Source: JAVJQS01 sp040218815 (lineage in GTDB: Bacteria; Bacteroidota; Bacteroidia; Flavobacteriales_E; Vicingaceae). Taken from it: a stretch of DNA of 64,000 nucleotides. The DNA lies in the NCBI GenBank assembly GCA_040218815.1, contig JAVJQS010000015.1, positions 1 to 64,000 of the forward strand, read 5' to 3'. A program made the position numbers and the translations under genes. This document shows, piece by piece, positions 46,790 through 56,257 of this stretch (its first letter is position 1; each line of letters begins with the position of its first letter). The notes beneath the pieces were generated by a model. That model saw only the letters and a list, made by a program, of their open reading frames with translations. It did not search any database and was not told where the DNA came from.

Positions 46790-47773
46790 TTAAAAAGAAT
46801 AAATCACGATGGTATATAAAATACCACTCAACATGGTGAGCTTTAAGACTTGACTTGCAATAAAAAAGTCGCGTTTTTTACTTGCTATAAAAGTTTTATA
46901 AACTACATAAATCAAAGGAACTGTAATTAAGAATAAAAAGTAGCTAAATGAAATCCAGTCTTTAGAGATTAACTGAACGACTTCCAAACATGCAATAAGC
47001 ACCAAAGTTATAATTGTAACTGAATTGCTTACTTTTTTAGCTGTTGGAATGCCGCGCTCAATTGGTAGTGTTTTGCAGTTGAAGGCTTTATCGCCTTCTA
47101 TATCTTCACAGTCTTTAATTATTTCACGGGAAACAGTAATTAAAAAAGCAAAAATGCTATATCCAATTACCCAATATAAAAGATACTTGATACTGAAAAG
47201 TAGAGAGCTCAAGTGTTCTAAGTTAAAGCCTGAGGCTGCATTGTCAAAATTAGTGACATTGTCGAACATAACAGCTACCTCGTAGTATCCGGCAGTAAAG
47301 GGAACTAATGCCGTCAACGAGGCAATAATGAGGTTACCTATTAGTACTTGTTTTTTAAAATTAACAGAATAAAACCATAGCAATGCTGCACTAACCAATT
47401 GAAAAAGTACCAACAAGGGATGGCCTATTTTATACGCAACAAAAGCGGCAATAATTAAACCTGAAATATTAATTCCAAAGTGTAAGAACATAGCTTGCCT
47501 TCTGGTGATACTTTTTCCAATGATTAACTGTTTTGGTTTATTGAGGTAATCAAGTTTTACATCAAAGTAGTCGTTAATAATATAGCCAGCAGCTGCTATC
47601 ATTACTGTTGCAATTACTAAACCTGCAAATAAATTTTCAGGAAGAAATAAGGACAAGCCTGCCTGATCGAGAAAGGGGTAAATTATACCAAAACGGATGG
47701 CGTATTGGGTAAATGCAATAATGACCAAGTTCGGGAACCTAACAAGTTTTAGAAAGTCTATGAGCCAATTCAT
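46790..47773 (-). CDS. UbiA-family prenyltransferase (geranylgeranylglycerol-phosphate geranylgeranyltransferase-like)
   Basis: 327 residues with about eight or nine membrane helices. The two aspartate-rich motifs of UbiA enzymes are present: NDYFDVKLD (about residue 68) and DCEDIEGDK (about 220). The RFPNLVIIAFTQY opening is like Bacteroidota members annotated as digeranylgeranylglyceryl phosphate synthase. Menaquinone or heme prenyltransferases are the main alternatives. The Met at 47773 is chosen because it starts right at the first helix; an upstream ATG at 47791 would add six residues. Followed one nt later by maf. Confidence 0.8.
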   Translation of the reverse strand: MNWLIDFLKLVRFPNLVIIAFTQYAIRFGIIYPFLDQAGLSLFLPENLFAGLVIATVMIAAAGYIINDYFDVKLDYLNKPKQLIIGKSITRRQAMFLHFGINISGLIIAAFVAYKIGHPLLVLFQLVSAALLWFYSVNFKKQVLIGNLIIASLTALVPFTAGYYEVAVMFDNVTNFDNAASGFNLEHLSSLLFSIKYLLYWVIGYSIFAFLITVSREIIKDCEDIEGDKAFNCKTLPIERGIPTAKKVSNSVTIITLVLIACLEVVQLISKDWISFSYFLFLITVPLIYVVYKTFIASKKRDFFIASQVLKLTMLSGILYTIVIYSF

Positions 47774-47844
47774 GGTTTGGTAGTGGTTCAAATTAGTTTT
47801 GTCAAATTTAACTGAAGTATTTTAGTATTCGGCTTGCTTCTTAA

Positions 47845-47852
47845 TAACTTTG
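47845..47852 (+). promoter_or_regulatory. -7 promoter element for the M61 peptidase gene
   Basis: TAACTTTG matches TANNTTTG and ends only 4 nt before the ATG, so the transcript would start at or next to the start codon. Confidence 0.4.
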
Positions 47853-47856
47853 TCAA

Positions 47857-49575
47857 ATGAACTATAGTATATCTTTTCAGTACCCTGAGCAACATTACAT
47901 CAACATTTCGTTAAGAACTGAAACTAAAGGAGCAAAGCAACTTTACTTTCAATTACCTGCATGGCGACCTGGTCGATATGAGTTGGGAAATTTTGCAAAA
48001 AATATTCAGCAATGGCAAGCATTTGACGAAACTGGCAAAATACTTAGTTCTAAAAAACTAACTAAAGATCGTTGGGAGGTAGCTTGCGAAGGTGCAAAGG
48101 AGGTTCAAGTGAAGTACAATTATTTTGCAAATGAATTGAACGCAGGATCAAGCTATTTAGATGAGAACCAGTTGTATGTGAATCCAGTAAATTGTTTGAT
48201 TTACAATGAAAAAGAAGCACATAGACCTTGTGAGTTAATATTAGAATTACCGGCAAATTATAATTGCGCGATAGGATTAGAGAAGCAAGGTAGATCGACT
48301 TATTTGGCTAAAGATTTTGATGAATTGGCTGATAGTCCTTTCATTGCATCTGCCAGCTTACAGCATCTGACTTTTAAGGAATCGCAAACAACTTTTCACT
48401 TGTGGTTTCAAGGGGAATTAAAATTAGATGAAAAGCTATTGATTGGTGATTTTTCAGCTTTTGCTAAAGAGCAAATCAAGTTGTTTGGTGACTTCCCTGC
48501 AGATGACTATCATTTCTTATTTCAAATTGTGCCTCATCGCTTTTATCACGGGGTTGAACACAGCAATTCAACAGTAATTGTTCTTGGACCAAGTTATGAT
48601 GTATTGAAGGAAGAAGGTCGTTATGAAGATTTGCTAGGGGTGAGTTCACACGAGTTGTTTCATACTTGGAACGTCAAGCGTATTCGACCAATAGAGATGT
48701 GGCCCTACGATTTTACAAAAGAAAACTATACTAGACTCGGCTACTTAACTGAGGGGGCAACCACTTGGTATGGTGACCTTATGTTATATCGATCAGAAGT
48801 ATTTGGTGATGCTGCTTTTTTTAGAACCTTTAATCAAATTCTAGATCGGCATTACAACAATCCGGGAGCACTAAACCTTTCAGTGGCCGACTCTTCTTTT
48901 GATACATGGTTGGATGGTTATGGAACAGGGGTGCCGAACCGAAAAGCATCCATCTATACTGAAGGAGCGCTAATCACTTTTCTGTTGGATGTCGAAATTC
49001 GTAAGGCCACTCAAAATAAAAGCTCCTTTGATCATGTTATGCGTGCTTTTTATGAAGATATTTATAAAAACAATAAAGGCGTTTCGGAATTAGACTATCG
49101 GGAGACAATAGAGCGTGTGGCAAATAGAAAGTTGGATCATTATTTTGACAACTTTATAAATGGAAGTGAAGACTTTAATCTTGAATTAGAAGAGGCCTTA
49201 GATTATTTAGGGTTAAAAATGACTAGAAAACCTGCAGAACAGTTTCATGAGGCATACTTGGGAGTTAAACTATTGGAAGACAAGGTTTATTCTATTTTCC
49301 CCAATTCTCCAGCTGAAAAATCCAAGATTGGTATTGGAGATCAAATTATAGCAATTAATGGAATAAAGCTAGAAGCCAATTTATCAGAATGGCTAGCTTA
49401 CTTCAAAGCTGATAAAATTCATCTTGACCTAATAACTGCCGCTGGCTTTTACAAACAATCAACGGTCAGCTTAACAAATGAATTCTTTTACTGCAAGTAT
49501 GAACTTGCTAAAGTGGAAAATTTAAACAACCAACAAGAAGGGGCATTTAAAATTTGGAAAGAAACGATCGTTTAG
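47857..49575 (+). CDS. M61 family metallopeptidase with PDZ domain
   Basis: 572 residues with no signal peptide. An N-terminal beta-sandwich (1-180) precedes a gluzincin catalytic domain with His265-Glu266-x-x-His269 in SHELFHTWN and the third ligand Glu299 in YLTEGATTW. A PDZ domain occupies about 490-560 (YLGVKL, GIGDQIIAING). This is the glycyl-aminopeptidase family M61. Monocistronic, divergent from the UbiA-maf pair. Confidence 0.9.
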   Translation: MNYSISFQYPEQHYINISLRTETKGAKQLYFQLPAWRPGRYELGNFAKNIQQWQAFDETGKILSSKKLTKDRWEVACEGAKEVQVKYNYFANELNAGSSYLDENQLYVNPVNCLIYNEKEAHRPCELILELPANYNCAIGLEKQGRSTYLAKDFDELADSPFIASASLQHLTFKESQTTFHLWFQGELKLDEKLLIGDFSAFAKEQIKLFGDFPADDYHFLFQIVPHRFYHGVEHSNSTVIVLGPSYDVLKEEGRYEDLLGVSSHELFHTWNVKRIRPIEMWPYDFTKENYTRLGYLTEGATTWYGDLMLYRSEVFGDAAFFRTFNQILDRHYNNPGALNLSVADSSFDTWLDGYGTGVPNRKASIYTEGALITFLLDVEIRKATQNKSSFDHVMRAFYEDIYKNNKGVSELDYRETIERVANRKLDHYFDNFINGSEDFNLELEEALDYLGLKMTRKPAEQFHEAYLGVKLLEDKVYSIFPNSPAEKSKIGIGDQIIAINGIKLEANLSEWLAYFKADKIHLDLITAAGFYKQSTVSLTNEFFYCKYELAKVENLNNQQEGAFKIWKETIV

Positions 49576-49842
49576 TATATAGGACAGTGTATAAAATCTG
49601 CATGAAGAAACTAACACAAGTTCAGTAATACTGCTCTTTTCGTTTCACAATTTAATAATCCGTATTAATTCCCCTAAAATGGAGTAAAGTAAAAGCTAAA
49701 TGGCTAGAATTGACCTCCATACACCTGCCATTCATCCAATTATTAAAAAACAGATTAAAATTTAACTAATTGTAAATTAGCTATTTGGGTAAGTGTGTTT
49801 TCCGTTTATACTACTATGCTATACAAACTACTGTATCGTTTT

Positions 49843-49850
49843 TACATTTG
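49843..49850 (+). promoter_or_regulatory. -7 promoter element upstream of a small secreted-protein gene
   Basis: TACATTTG matches TANNTTTG, 23 nt before the ATG at 49874. The 298-bp gap before that gene shows nothing else I can identify. Confidence 0.42.
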
Positions 49851-49873
49851 TCTTGTAATTAAAACCTAAAACC

Positions 49874-50335
49874 ATGAAAAATTTAAAATTACTTACTGTT
49901 TTACTTTCGTTATTAACTTTTCATTCTGCTTTTTCTTATCCTAAAAAAAGTAGAATATTAGATTCAACTCATAAAAAAGACATTAATCTGAATTATTCAC
50001 AGTTCGTGAAGTATTTAGATAATGGAAATCCAGATAGTTTAGAAGGCATTTATGCCACTGAGGATAAAAGATATGTACTTGCTGTAATAAAGAATGAAAC
50101 AAAATTTCATGAATTTATCGGAGTTGTCATTTCTTCAGACAATTCAAAGTGGAATAATGGTGAAATTAAATTCAATTTTGTTAGAAAAAGTGATGGGAGC
50201 CTAGAAGGATATTATTATAATTCAGATAAAGTTTCTCCAGTAGTACTTTCTACTGGGAATTCAAGAATTGGCATTGACTTATTGAAAAAGCTAGACCTTC
50301 AAGAATTAGAAGTTAATCTTTTGGTTAGTAAATAA
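49874..50335 (+). CDS. Small secreted protein of unknown function
   Basis: 153 residues. Signal peptide (about 1-21, ending SAFSYP). The mature part is basic with alternating short strands, including SLEGIYATEDKRYVLAVIK and DGSLEGYYY. This gives a lipocalin- or DUF-like beta impression, but I do not recognise the family. It has its own promoter element and no close neighbour on the same strand. Confidence 0.7.
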   Translation: MKNLKLLTVLLSLLTFHSAFSYPKKSRILDSTHKKDINLNYSQFVKYLDNGNPDSLEGIYATEDKRYVLAVIKNETKFHEFIGVVISSDNSKWNNGEIKFNFVRKSDGSLEGYYYNSDKVSPVVLSTGNSRIGIDLLKKLDLQELEVNLLVSK

Positions 50336-50449
50336 GCAATAAGTTTAAAAAACAGACTTAGCTATAACACCTTAAGGGAATCTAGTGGATCAGACAATAA
50401 CTGTTCAACTCTATGGCCTTTTTTCTATTGATTGGGGTATTATACCGAA

Positions 50450-51589
50450 TTAATCCTCCTTAAAAAAGTCAATCGCAGATAGGTCAATAATGTGAACTCC
50501 ACTATAGTAAAAGTGAAGGATTTTAGAATAGTTATAACCCAAGGCAGCCATTTCCATTGCACCTTCTTGACATAAGCCGACACCATGTCCATATCCTTTG
50601 CCCCGTAATACAACTTGGTTTCCGTCAGTGCTTGCTCCAAAAAAAGTAGAACGTAAGCGAAACTTATTTCGAATATCTTCAAAGGAGAGATCTGATGCAG
50701 GCACAAATGTTTGCCGGTATGTTGGTTTAAAGTTGTTAAAAGCGGTATCACGAATAACTGGAGGGAGATGAGCCGTAAGGTAGGCATTCCAGCTGCTCCT
50801 GCTGATCTCCTTCTGCCAAACAGCGTTTCTTTTGTCTAAACAAAAGGTATCGTTTACAGAACGTAAATAATAAACAGATTTACTCCATACATCTTCAGAA
50901 TTTACAGTTTGCCCGCCACAATTGGAATGAAAGGCGGCTGTTATTAATTGAATATCACTATCAACAATTACAGCTCCTCGTGTTTGCATCGCAGCTTCTA
51001 CAATTGGTGCATAAAAAGTTTTACCATGGTAGGCTTGACAGTGAACTTCATCACATAAGTTGTAACCATCTACTAAATGTTTTTGGGTGTTAGAAAGTGC
51101 ATATGTTCTGCAAATGATTGCCTGAAGTTTGAAATATTCTTTCGGTGGCCTCCTTCCAACTTCGGCTTCAACAACACCTGCAACATAGTTATCAAGGTCG
51201 ATGTTGTTTACGATAGTCATTTCATTTCTTTGAGCTACAACTTTTAGATTGTCATCATAACGTCTTTCTAAACTTATTGGAGAGTTTCCCTTAATTAAGA
51301 AATGATTGTACCAGCCAATTCCCATTAAGTTTACCTTATTGAAATTGCCCAATATAGTTCCTTGTTCCTTCAATTGAATTTTCCCATCGACATAACGGAC
51401 GGATAGCTTAGCTTTCGAATTGAGGTCTTTTAATTTCCCTTGTTCTGTGTAAATAACATATTTCCCTGCACGCACTGAGAATTCAAAAGAAGTTACTTTT
51501 TTGGAAGCAAAAATCCCTATATTGATGAATTCGGCTTGAGCACTATAGGAACTAAGAACCAGAAGAAGTAGGCAAAGCTTTTTTATCAT
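50450..51589 (-). CDS. SpoIID/LytB domain protein
   Basis: 379 residues. Signal peptide (about 1-19). The SpoIID domain follows: LDNYVAGVVEAEVG, LQAIICRTYAL, an HCQAYHG region, AAFHSNCGGQT and YGHGVGLCQEGA. SpoIID proteins are lytic transglycosylases that cut peptidoglycan glycan strands lacking stem peptides. This organism is not a spore former, so the role is vegetative wall remodelling. The ATG overlaps the stop of lpxB by 4 bp. Confidence 0.9.
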   Translation of the reverse strand: MIKKLCLLLLVLSSYSAQAEFINIGIFASKKVTSFEFSVRAGKYVIYTEQGKLKDLNSKAKLSVRYVDGKIQLKEQGTILGNFNKVNLMGIGWYNHFLIKGNSPISLERRYDDNLKVVAQRNEMTIVNNIDLDNYVAGVVEAEVGRRPPKEYFKLQAIICRTYALSNTQKHLVDGYNLCDEVHCQAYHGKTFYAPIVEAAMQTRGAVIVDSDIQLITAAFHSNCGGQTVNSEDVWSKSVYYLRSVNDTFCLDKRNAVWQKEISRSSWNAYLTAHLPPVIRDTAFNNFKPTYRQTFVPASDLSFEDIRNKFRLRSTFFGASTDGNQVVLRGKGYGHGVGLCQEGAMEMAALGYNYSKILHFYYSGVHIIDLSAIDFFKED

Positions 51590-52710
51590 TGTTGTGTTGC
51601 TTGAGCAATAAGGTGGGCAGTTTTTGATGATGCGCCACCACCGCCAAGTTTTGTTTTCAGTTCTTCAAAATTATTCAGCATTTTAGTTCTATACGCTTTA
51701 TCTTGTAGCAGTTTTCCCAACTCCTCTTTTAATAACTTTTCATTGAGTTGTGCTTGAATTAATTCTTTTACTACTTCCCTGTCCATTACTAGGTTTACTA
51801 ATGAAATGTATTCTACTTTTATTAAGCGTTTGGCAATTTGATAAGAAACAAAACTTCCTTTGTAACAAACTACTTCAGGAACATCAAATAAAGCCGTTTC
51901 TAAGGTAGCAGTGCCTGATGTAACTAATGCAGCAGAGGCAAGCTGAAAGAGATCATAGGTGCGATTTTGAACAACTTTTAGATTCGAATACTGCTCCTTA
52001 TACCTGTCGAAAAAATCGGAATCTAAACTAGGTGCAGCCCCAATTACAAATTGGTAATTAGGAAAATGCTCACTTTGCTTTAGCATTATAGGTAGAATGG
52101 TATTAATTTCTTGTTTTCTGCTCCCTGGCAATAGGAGCACAATAGGCCGATCACCCAAATTTAGTTCAGCCCTCAATTCTTTATTTCTTTCAGCTGAAAT
52201 ATCTCTTTTCTCAATTGCGTCAAGTAAAGGATGACCTACGTATTCCACTTCGTAATCAAACTTTTTGTAAAACTCCTTCTCAAAAGGTAAAATCACAAAC
52301 ATTTGATCAATTAGCCTTTTAAATTTATATGCTCGTTTTTGATTCCAAGCCCATACTTGAGGTGAAATATAATAGAATACTTTTATCCCTAATGATTTAA
52401 CAAACTCTGCAATTCTTAAATTAAACCCGGGGTAGTCGATGAGGATAACAGCATCAGGCTGATAGCCTTCAATATCTTTTTTGCAGAATTTTATATTTCC
52501 TAAAATAGTTTTAAGGTTTGCAATAACCTCAATAAAACCCATAAAATCAAGGTCTTTGTAATGCTTTACTAATTCACCACCAGCATTTTGCATAAGATTT
52601 CCACCCCAACATCTAAACTCAGCATCTGATTGCTCTTTTTTGAGGGCACGTATCAGGTTTGAACCGTGTAAATCCCCAGATGCTTCCCCTGCTATTATGT
52701 AATATTTCAT
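51586..52710 (-). CDS. lpxB: Lipid-A-disaccharide synthase
   Basis: 374 residues. GT-19 family, joining UDP-diacylglucosamine and lipid X to the disaccharide in lipid A synthesis on the inner membrane surface. Visible: GEASGDLHGS, FRCWGGNLMQ, GFIEV, YISPQVWAWNQKR, LPFEKEFY, LLPGSRKQEI and TSGTATLETAL. The Met at 52710 starts at the conserved MKYYIIAGEASG, so it is preferred to the ATG at 52725. Overlaps the SpoIID gene by 4 bp. Between it and the small membrane-protein gene upstream is a heptamer repeat array. Confidence 0.95.
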   Translation of the reverse strand: MKYYIIAGEASGDLHGSNLIRALKKEQSDAEFRCWGGNLMQNAGGELVKHYKDLDFMGFIEVIANLKTILGNIKFCKKDIEGYQPDAVILIDYPGFNLRIAEFVKSLGIKVFYYISPQVWAWNQKRAYKFKRLIDQMFVILPFEKEFYKKFDYEVEYVGHPLLDAIEKRDISAERNKELRAELNLGDRPIVLLLPGSRKQEINTILPIMLKQSEHFPNYQFVIGAAPSLDSDFFDRYKEQYSNLKVVQNRTYDLFQLASAALVTSGTATLETALFDVPEVVCYKGSFVSYQIAKRLIKVEYISLVNLVMDREVVKELIQAQLNEKLLKEELGKLLQDKAYRTKMLNNFEELKTKLGGGGASSKTAHLIAQATQQ

Positions 52711-52888
52711 TGTTTTATTTAACACATTTTTTAAACCCCAAATTGCACGAAGTTTTCACAAAGCTTTAATGCAACTACCAATTATTTTTAAATGGATAAA
52801 AGCTCTAGGATGAAAGATCAAAAATTTCAATTTAAAATCTTCTTAGCTAACTAAACCTAAAGCCTTGAACCTTCATCCTTTATCTTTC

Positions 52889-53007
52889 AACTCCTCACTC
52901 CAAACTCCTCACTACAAACTCCTAACTCCTAACTCCCAACTCCTCACTCCTAACTCCAAACTCCTCACTACAAACTCCTAACTCCCAACTCCTCACTCCA
53001 AACTCAA
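52889..53007. repeat. Heptanucleotide tandem repeat array
   Basis: Seventeen consecutive 7-nt units from 52889 to 53007 fit the pattern (A/C)ACT(C/A)C(T/A/C), mostly AACTCCT, CACTCCA, CACTACA or AACTCCC; the last unit is imperfect. The order of unit types repeats in blocks. It ends inside the stop codon region of the membrane-protein gene (stop 53004-53006). A degenerate continuation toward 52870 (CTTCATCCTTTATCTTTC) is possible. No protein-coding role is visible. Confidence 0.85.
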
Positions 53008-53309
53008 TCTAGTGTTCCAGTCATAAACTGATTAATCATTACAGCAAGTGCAAAAAGAAAAGTTGCTAAAATTACTCCACGTGCAGCCCTATCATTTTTC
53101 GTTTGATAGAAGAAGAAGAAAGTGCCCAAGTTAATAATAGCACATAAGCTCATTAATTTGAATAAAATTGATTGAAACACCATTTTTCTTAAAAAGTCAG
53201 GTAGTGTTAAATAGGCATAGGATGAGAGGTAGAATATCAACATTACTACCAAAGGTAAAATTATTCCAAAGCTTAGGCCAACCCATACTTTATCTGCTTT
53301 TCGTTTCAT
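53004..53309 (-). CDS. Small membrane protein of unknown function
   Basis: 101 residues with three predicted helices (about 10-30, 43-67 and 78-95) and a lysine-rich N-terminus. Coupled to surE by a 4-bp overlap (53306-53309). Its stop codon lies in the last unit of the heptamer array, so the repeat forms the beginning of the 3' flank. Family not recognised. The surE, membrane protein, lpxB order suggests one envelope-linked operon. Confidence 0.72.
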   Translation of the reverse strand: MKRKADKVWVGLSFGIILPLVVMLIFYLSSYAYLTLPDFLRKMVFQSILFKLMSLCAIINLGTFFFFYQTKNDRAARGVILATFLFALAVMINQFMTGTLD

Positions 53310-54076
53310 TTTTCTATCGCCTTTAAGTTTTTAATTTGTTGATGAGCCGTTACATCAAATTGAACAGGAACTACCGAAACATAATTGTTTTGTAGCGCCC
53401 ATTCATCAGTATCTTCTTTCTCTTCTTCATGATTCACAAATTTCCCTGTTAGCCAATAATAGGCGTTTCCTGATGGGTCATGTCGTTCTTCAAATTCTTC
53501 TTCCCACATCGCGTTAGCTTGGCGACAAACTTTTATTCCATTAATCAAATCACTACTAACTGCAGGGAAATTTACATTAATGCAAGTGCTTGATTCTAAT
53601 TCATGGGACAACGCGTACTTAATTATTTTTTCAACATAAGGCCAAATCGGTCTAAAGTCTGCATCAATACTATTATTGCATAAGGAAAAGCCGATGGAGG
53701 GAATGCCTTCTATAGCTCCTTCAACAGCCGCTGACATAGTTCCTGAATAAATAACATTTATGGATGAGTTTGATCCATGATTAATACCTGATACTATTAA
53801 ATCAGGTTTGTCATTTAGCACTTTGGAAGTTGCAATTTTCACGCAATCAACTGGAGTGCCACTACAACTATAGGCTTTAACTCCTTCAATTTCTTGCGGA
53901 TTCAGGCGTAACATAGCGTTCATGGTAATAGCATGTCCCATGCCGGATTGGGGACTATCAGGTGCTACAACAACTATATTGTTCGTTATTTTTTTAACTA
54001 TCCGAATTAAATTTAAAATACCCGGAGCGGTAATGCCATCATCATTAGTGATCAGAATTAATGGATTCTCCTTCAT
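53306..54076 (-). CDS. surE: 5'/3'-nucleotidase SurE
   Basis: 256 residues. SurE fold: ITNDDGITAPGI at the N-terminus with the two metal-binding Asp residues, VVAPDSPQSGMGHAIT, SGTPVDCVKIA, SGINHGSNSS and YSGTMSAAVEG. It removes phosphate from nucleoside monophosphates in the cytoplasm. It heads the likely operon to the membrane protein, lpxB and SpoIID gene. Confidence 0.94.
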   Translation of the reverse strand: MKENPLILITNDDGITAPGILNLIRIVKKITNNIVVVAPDSPQSGMGHAITMNAMLRLNPQEIEGVKAYSCSGTPVDCVKIATSKVLNDKPDLIVSGINHGSNSSINVIYSGTMSAAVEGAIEGIPSIGFSLCNNSIDADFRPIWPYVEKIIKYALSHELESSTCINVNFPAVSSDLINGIKVCRQANAMWEEEFEERHDPSGNAYYWLTGKFVNHEEEKEDTDEWALQNNYVSVVPVQFDVTAHQQIKNLKAIEK

Positions 54077-54240
54077 AAATGCATTTTTTGATAAACGAAA
54101 TTAAGAGGTTTTAATTGGATAATACCGATTATGATTTTAAATCCTGATATATCGGGACGTGTTGTCGAATAAATGCTCCTTAAAAAACTTTATCGGCATT
54201 ATACTTTAAGGGCATTGAAAAGTTAAAATGGTATAACAAA

Positions 54241-54275
54241 AAAATGCTGTGCCTCAAATTGAAACACAGCATTTT
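54241..54275 (-). terminator. Terminator after dnaK
   Basis: 11-bp perfect inverted repeat AAAATGCTGTG (54241-54251) with CACAGCATTTT (54265-54275), 13-nt loop, followed on the minus strand by a T run. It starts 20 nt past the dnaK stop. Confidence 0.88.
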
Positions 54276-54295
54276 CCCCTAGTTATGCAAAAAGT

Positions 54296-56212
54296 CTATT
54301 TGCTTTTTTCTTCTTCGTTAACTTCTTCAAAGTCAACATCTGTTACCTCTTCGTCAGAAGCTGAGTCTCCAGTTTGACCTGCATCTTGTGCTTGGCCACC
54401 TTCAGCGCCTCCATTTTGTTGATACATGTCTTGAGCCGCTTCTTGGAAAACAGAATTTAATTTTTCCATTGCAGGGTCAAGTGCTTCCATATCTTTAGCT
54501 TCATGTGCTTTCTTCAATTCAGCTAAAGCTTCATCAATCGGTGCTTTTTTCTCAGCTGGAAGTTTCTCGCCAAATTCAGACAATTGTTTTTCCGTTTGGA
54601 AAATCAAACTATCTGCAGAATTTAACTTATCGATGTTTTCTTTGGCAGCTTTATCTGAATCGGCATTTTCTTCTGCTTCTCGCTTCATCTTAGCAATTTC
54701 TTCTTCACTTAAGCCTGAAGATGCTTCAATTCGAATGCTTTGCTCTTTGTTTGTCTTCTTGTCTTTAGCAGAAACATTCAAGATACCGTTAGAATCGATG
54801 TCAAAAGTAACTTCTACTTGTGGTTCACCTCTTCTAGCTGGCGGTATTCCATCTAAGTGAAATCTACCTATTGTTTTGTTATCCTTTGCCATCGGACGTT
54901 CTCCTTGCAATACATGAATTTCAACAGATGGTTGATTATCAGCTGCAGTTGAGAATGTCTCTGACTTTTTAGTTGGGATAGTAGTATTGGCTTCAATAAG
55001 CTTAGTCATTACACCACCCATTGTTTCAATACCTAAAGAGAGTGGAGTTACATCAAGTAACAATACATCTTTAACTTCACCAGTTAATACGCCTCCCTGT
55101 ATAGCTGCTCCAATTGCAACAACTTCATCAGGGTTTACACCTTTTGAGGCTTCTTTTCCAAAGAATTTTTTTACTGCTTCTTGAATTGCAGGAATTCTCG
55201 TAGAACCACCGACTAAGATTACTTCGTCAATGTCTTCTATTTTCATTCCTGATGCTTTCAATGCTTTTTTGCAAGGCTCAATGGTTCGTTTAATCAAATC
55301 GTCAGCCAATTGCTCAAATTTAGCTCGGCTTAAAGAACGTACTAAGTGCTTCGGTCCTGAAGAAGTAGCAGTTACATAAGGCAAGTTAATTTCTGCATTA
55401 TTTGAACTTGAAAGCTCAATTTTGGCTTTTTCAGCGGCTTCTTTTAAACGCTGCAATGCCATAGAATCTTTTCTCAAGTCAATGTCTTCATCTTTAATAA
55501 ATTCTTCAGCCAACCAGTCAATTATTACATCATCAAAGTCGTCTCCACCAAGGTGAGTATCACCATCTGTAGATTTTACTTCAAAAACACCATCGCCTAA
55601 CTCTAAGATAGAAACATCATGTGTTCCACCACCGCAGTCAAATACTACTATGTTTACATCATTTGATTTTTTATCTAATCCATAGGCTAAAGAGGCGGCT
55701 GTAGGTTCGTTGATAATTCTTTTCACCGTTAAGCCAGCGATTTCTCCGGCTTCCTTAGTTGCTTGTCGCTGTGCATCGTTAAAATATGCTGGAACTGTAA
55801 TTACTGCTTCAGTAACTGATGTACCTAAGTAGTCTTCAGCTGTCTTTTTCATTTTTTGCAACACCATAGCAGAAATTTCTTGCGGTGTATACATTCGGTC
55901 GTCAATTTTTACTCTAGGAGTATCATTTTCGCCCTTCACTATTTTATAAGGTACTCTTCCAGCCTCCTTACTCACTTCACTAAACTTACTACCCATAAAT
56001 CTCTTTATGGAGTAAATTGTTTTTTCAGGATTTGTAATGGCTTGTCTTTTTGCTGGATCACCAACTTTTCTTTCGCCGCCTTCTATAAAGGCAACAATAG
56101 ACGGTGTCGTTCTTTTTCCTTCACTATTAGGAATTACGACTGGCTCATTACCTTCCATAACAGAAACGCATGAGTTGGTCGTCCCTAAATCTATTCCAAT
56201 TATTTTACTCAT
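54296..56212 (-). CDS. dnaK: Chaperone DnaK (Hsp70)
   Basis: 638 residues, normal length. ATPase domain with GIDLGTTNSC, FDCGGGTHDVS and LVGGSTRIPAIQ; substrate-binding domain with LLDVTPLSLGIETMGG; lid and acidic tail ending in VDFEEVNEEE. It folds proteins in the cytoplasm with DnaJ and GrpE, which are not in this window. Monocistronic with its own terminator. The upstream region has inverted TGACA/TGTCA motifs and no CIRCE element. Confidence 0.98.
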   Translation of the reverse strand: MSKIIGIDLGTTNSCVSVMEGNEPVVIPNSEGKRTTPSIVAFIEGGERKVGDPAKRQAITNPEKTIYSIKRFMGSKFSEVSKEAGRVPYKIVKGENDTPRVKIDDRMYTPQEISAMVLQKMKKTAEDYLGTSVTEAVITVPAYFNDAQRQATKEAGEIAGLTVKRIINEPTAASLAYGLDKKSNDVNIVVFDCGGGTHDVSILELGDGVFEVKSTDGDTHLGGDDFDDVIIDWLAEEFIKDEDIDLRKDSMALQRLKEAAEKAKIELSSSNNAEINLPYVTATSSGPKHLVRSLSRAKFEQLADDLIKRTIEPCKKALKASGMKIEDIDEVILVGGSTRIPAIQEAVKKFFGKEASKGVNPDEVVAIGAAIQGGVLTGEVKDVLLLDVTPLSLGIETMGGVMTKLIEANTTIPTKKSETFSTAADNQPSVEIHVLQGERPMAKDNKTIGRFHLDGIPPARRGEPQVEVTFDIDSNGILNVSAKDKKTNKEQSIRIEASSGLSEEEIAKMKREAEENADSDKAAKENIDKLNSADSLIFQTEKQLSEFGEKLPAEKKAPIDEALAELKKAHEAKDMEALDPAMEKLNSVFQEAAQDMYQQNGGAEGGQAQDAGQTGDSASDEEVTDVDFEEVNEEEKSK

Positions 56213-56257
56213 TTTGATTGTATTTAAATTTCAGTTTTATTTTCTGAATTTCTTATT

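Noticed and set aside
52889..53007. CRISPR array
   Set aside because: The unit is 7 nt with no unique spacers and no cas genes nearby, so it is a simple tandem repeat.
54110..54200. MITE-like or phage attachment site with a CCTGATATATCGGG palindrome
   Set aside because: There is no matching second copy, target duplication or adjacent integrase in the window.
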